Shown: positions 6,740 to 7,494 of the stretch, piece after piece
How positions within the stretch are numbered: position 1 is the first letter of the stretch
Layout: each line of letters begins with the position of its first letter
From: SAR324 cluster bacterium
Lineage (GTDB): Bacteria; Bdellovibrionota; UBA2361; JAAZON01
DNA: 7,494 nucleotides
Direction of reading: 5' to 3'
Assembly (NCBI GenBank): GCA_012797725.1
Contig: JAAZON010000373.1
Span: forward strand, 1 to 7,494
The notes under the pieces: generated by a model
The model's database searches: none
Seen by the model: only the letters and a program-made list of their open reading frames with translations
What the model was told of the DNA's origin: nothing
Position numbers and translations under genes: made by a program

Positions 6740-7494
6740 GTGGGCAAACGGTATTTTGGATTATGCGGCTCCTCACCGGCTTGGCTAATAGCCGAGATTG
6801 CTTCATCTGCAAAACAAGTCCTTCTAATATGCAAGGACAAGCGAAGCGTTGAGAGTATTGAAGCTGATCTTCGCTTCTTCCTCGGCAGCGAGCAAGTTCT
6901 AGTATTTTCAGATTGGGATATTTTACCCTTCGAGCCTCTGTCACCTCAAGCTTTCATTTCTGCTGATCGCATCGCAACTCTTAATGGCTTATTGACAAGG
7001 AAGAACTATGTTTGCGTCACGTCAATAGACACATTAGCGCAAAAAATATTAGAGCCATCATTCATTGAAAGTACAAAGTTTGAAATTTATAAGAATTCTC
7101 CCTTGGAACGTGATGCACTTCGCGCAAAGCTATCCGCTCTGGGCTACTCTGAAGTGTCTTTAGTTGAAGAGACTGGAGAATGCGCAATAAGGGGTAGTGT
7201 TGTTGATATATTCGCCTCAGGTCTGTCGAAGCCGGTTAGAGTGCATTTTGATGCTGGAAGTATCGCAGCCATAAAGACCTTTGATCCTGACAGCCAAAGA
7301 ACCCTAGATGAAATCCATTCTTTCCTCCTTTTGCCAGTCAAAGAATATTCATTTGACTTTTGCCCCTTCCAGGAAATAGTTTTTGCAATTAAGTTACGAG
7401 CGAAAGAACTCGAGGTTCCACCAAGAGAGGTTGCTCGCATTACAAGAGCGCTGCGTATTGGCACCCATTTCCCAGGTGTGGAACTATTTCAATC
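6740..7494 (+). CDS. mfd: Mfd transcription-repair coupling factor, N-terminal part (runs off right edge)
   Basis: 251 codons are visible. Mfd removes stalled RNA polymerase from damaged DNA and recruits UvrA. The visible part is the UvrB-like N-terminal module: GLCGSSPAWLIAEIA (7-21), VLLICKDKRSVESI (27-40), DLRFFLG then DWDILPFEPLSPQ (58-70), ADRIATLNGLL (75-85), VCVTSIDTLAQKIL (91-104), LVEETGECAIRGSVVDIFAS (141-160), FDPDSQRTLDEI (181-192), LLLPVKE (196-202) and GTHFPGVELF (241-250). These match, in order, the family's LP(Y/F)E.LSP, GE(F/Y)A.RGG..DIFP, FDPETQRS and FPG(I/V)E blocks. UvrB is excluded because no Walker A occurs where UvrB has one. Translocase and RNA-polymerase-binding domains lie beyond the window. 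GTG 6740 is the first start after an abutting TAA (6737-6739); a weak AGG at 6732-6734 precedes it. The N-terminus lacks about 20-30 residues usual in the family. Confidence 0.9.
   Translation, partial: MGKRYFGLCGSSPAWLIAEIASSAKQVLLICKDKRSVESIEADLRFFLGSEQVLVFSDWDILPFEPLSPQAFISADRIATLNGLLTRKNYVCVTSIDTLAQKILEPSFIESTKFEIYKNSPLERDALRAKLSALGYSEVSLVEETGECAIRGSVVDIFASGLSKPVRVHFDAGSIAAIKTFDPDSQRTLDEIHSFLLLPVKEYSFDFCPFQEIVFAIKLRAKELEVPPREVARITRALRIGTHFPGVELFQ

Noticed and set aside
6723..6944. 73-codon minus frame over the mfd start
   Set aside because: It is antisense to conserved Mfd blocks and lacks family features.
7144..7464. 106-codon minus frame
   Set aside because: It is antisense to the conserved GECAIRG and LLLPVKE blocks of Mfd.

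Overview
The window comes from a bacterium with type IV pili. It holds adjacent pilT and pilU genes, the start of the transcription-repair gene mfd, a Nudix hydrolase coupled to a hexapeptide-type acyltransferase, and a YjhP-like methyltransferase. Paired PilT and PilU retraction ATPases are typical of diderm, surface-motile bacteria. Base composition is moderate, roughly 40-45% G+C by eye, with A+T-rich spacers. I cannot name the lineage from this sequence alone.

Layout from left to right. Positions 1-737 (minus) are a two-gene unit: the Nudix hydrolase, then an acyltransferase that starts inside the Nudix stop codon and runs off the left edge. Positions 738-1244 are a gene-free, A+T-rich spacer. 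Positions about 1245-2096 (plus) are the remains of a gene encoding a DUF1835-type protein. Its conserved blocks lie in order but are spread over all three plus-strand frames and broken by stops. Positions 2293-3039 (minus) are an intact, monocistronic SAM-dependent methyltransferase, richer in G+C than its surroundings. Positions 3040-4282 form a 1.2-kb stretch with only short, unrecognised reading frames. Positions 4283-6533 (minus) are the pilT-pilU operon. Position 6740 to the right edge (plus) is the 5' part of mfd, divergent from pilT across a spacer of about 200 bp that must hold both promoters.

The genes form no single pathway. PilT and PilU cooperate in pilus retraction. The Nudix enzyme and the acyltransferase are translationally coupled and could act in nucleotide-sugar or surface-glycan metabolism, which is an inference from their pairing. 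Mfd is a housekeeping repair factor. Only about 60% of the window is intact coding sequence, and one clear pseudogene is present, so the local picture is of gene decay and low coding density. I found no defence system, CRISPR array, RNA gene or mobile element that I could support. The most notable items are the decayed DUF1835 gene, the unexplained 3.2-4.2 kb segment, and the very short N-terminus of Mfd.
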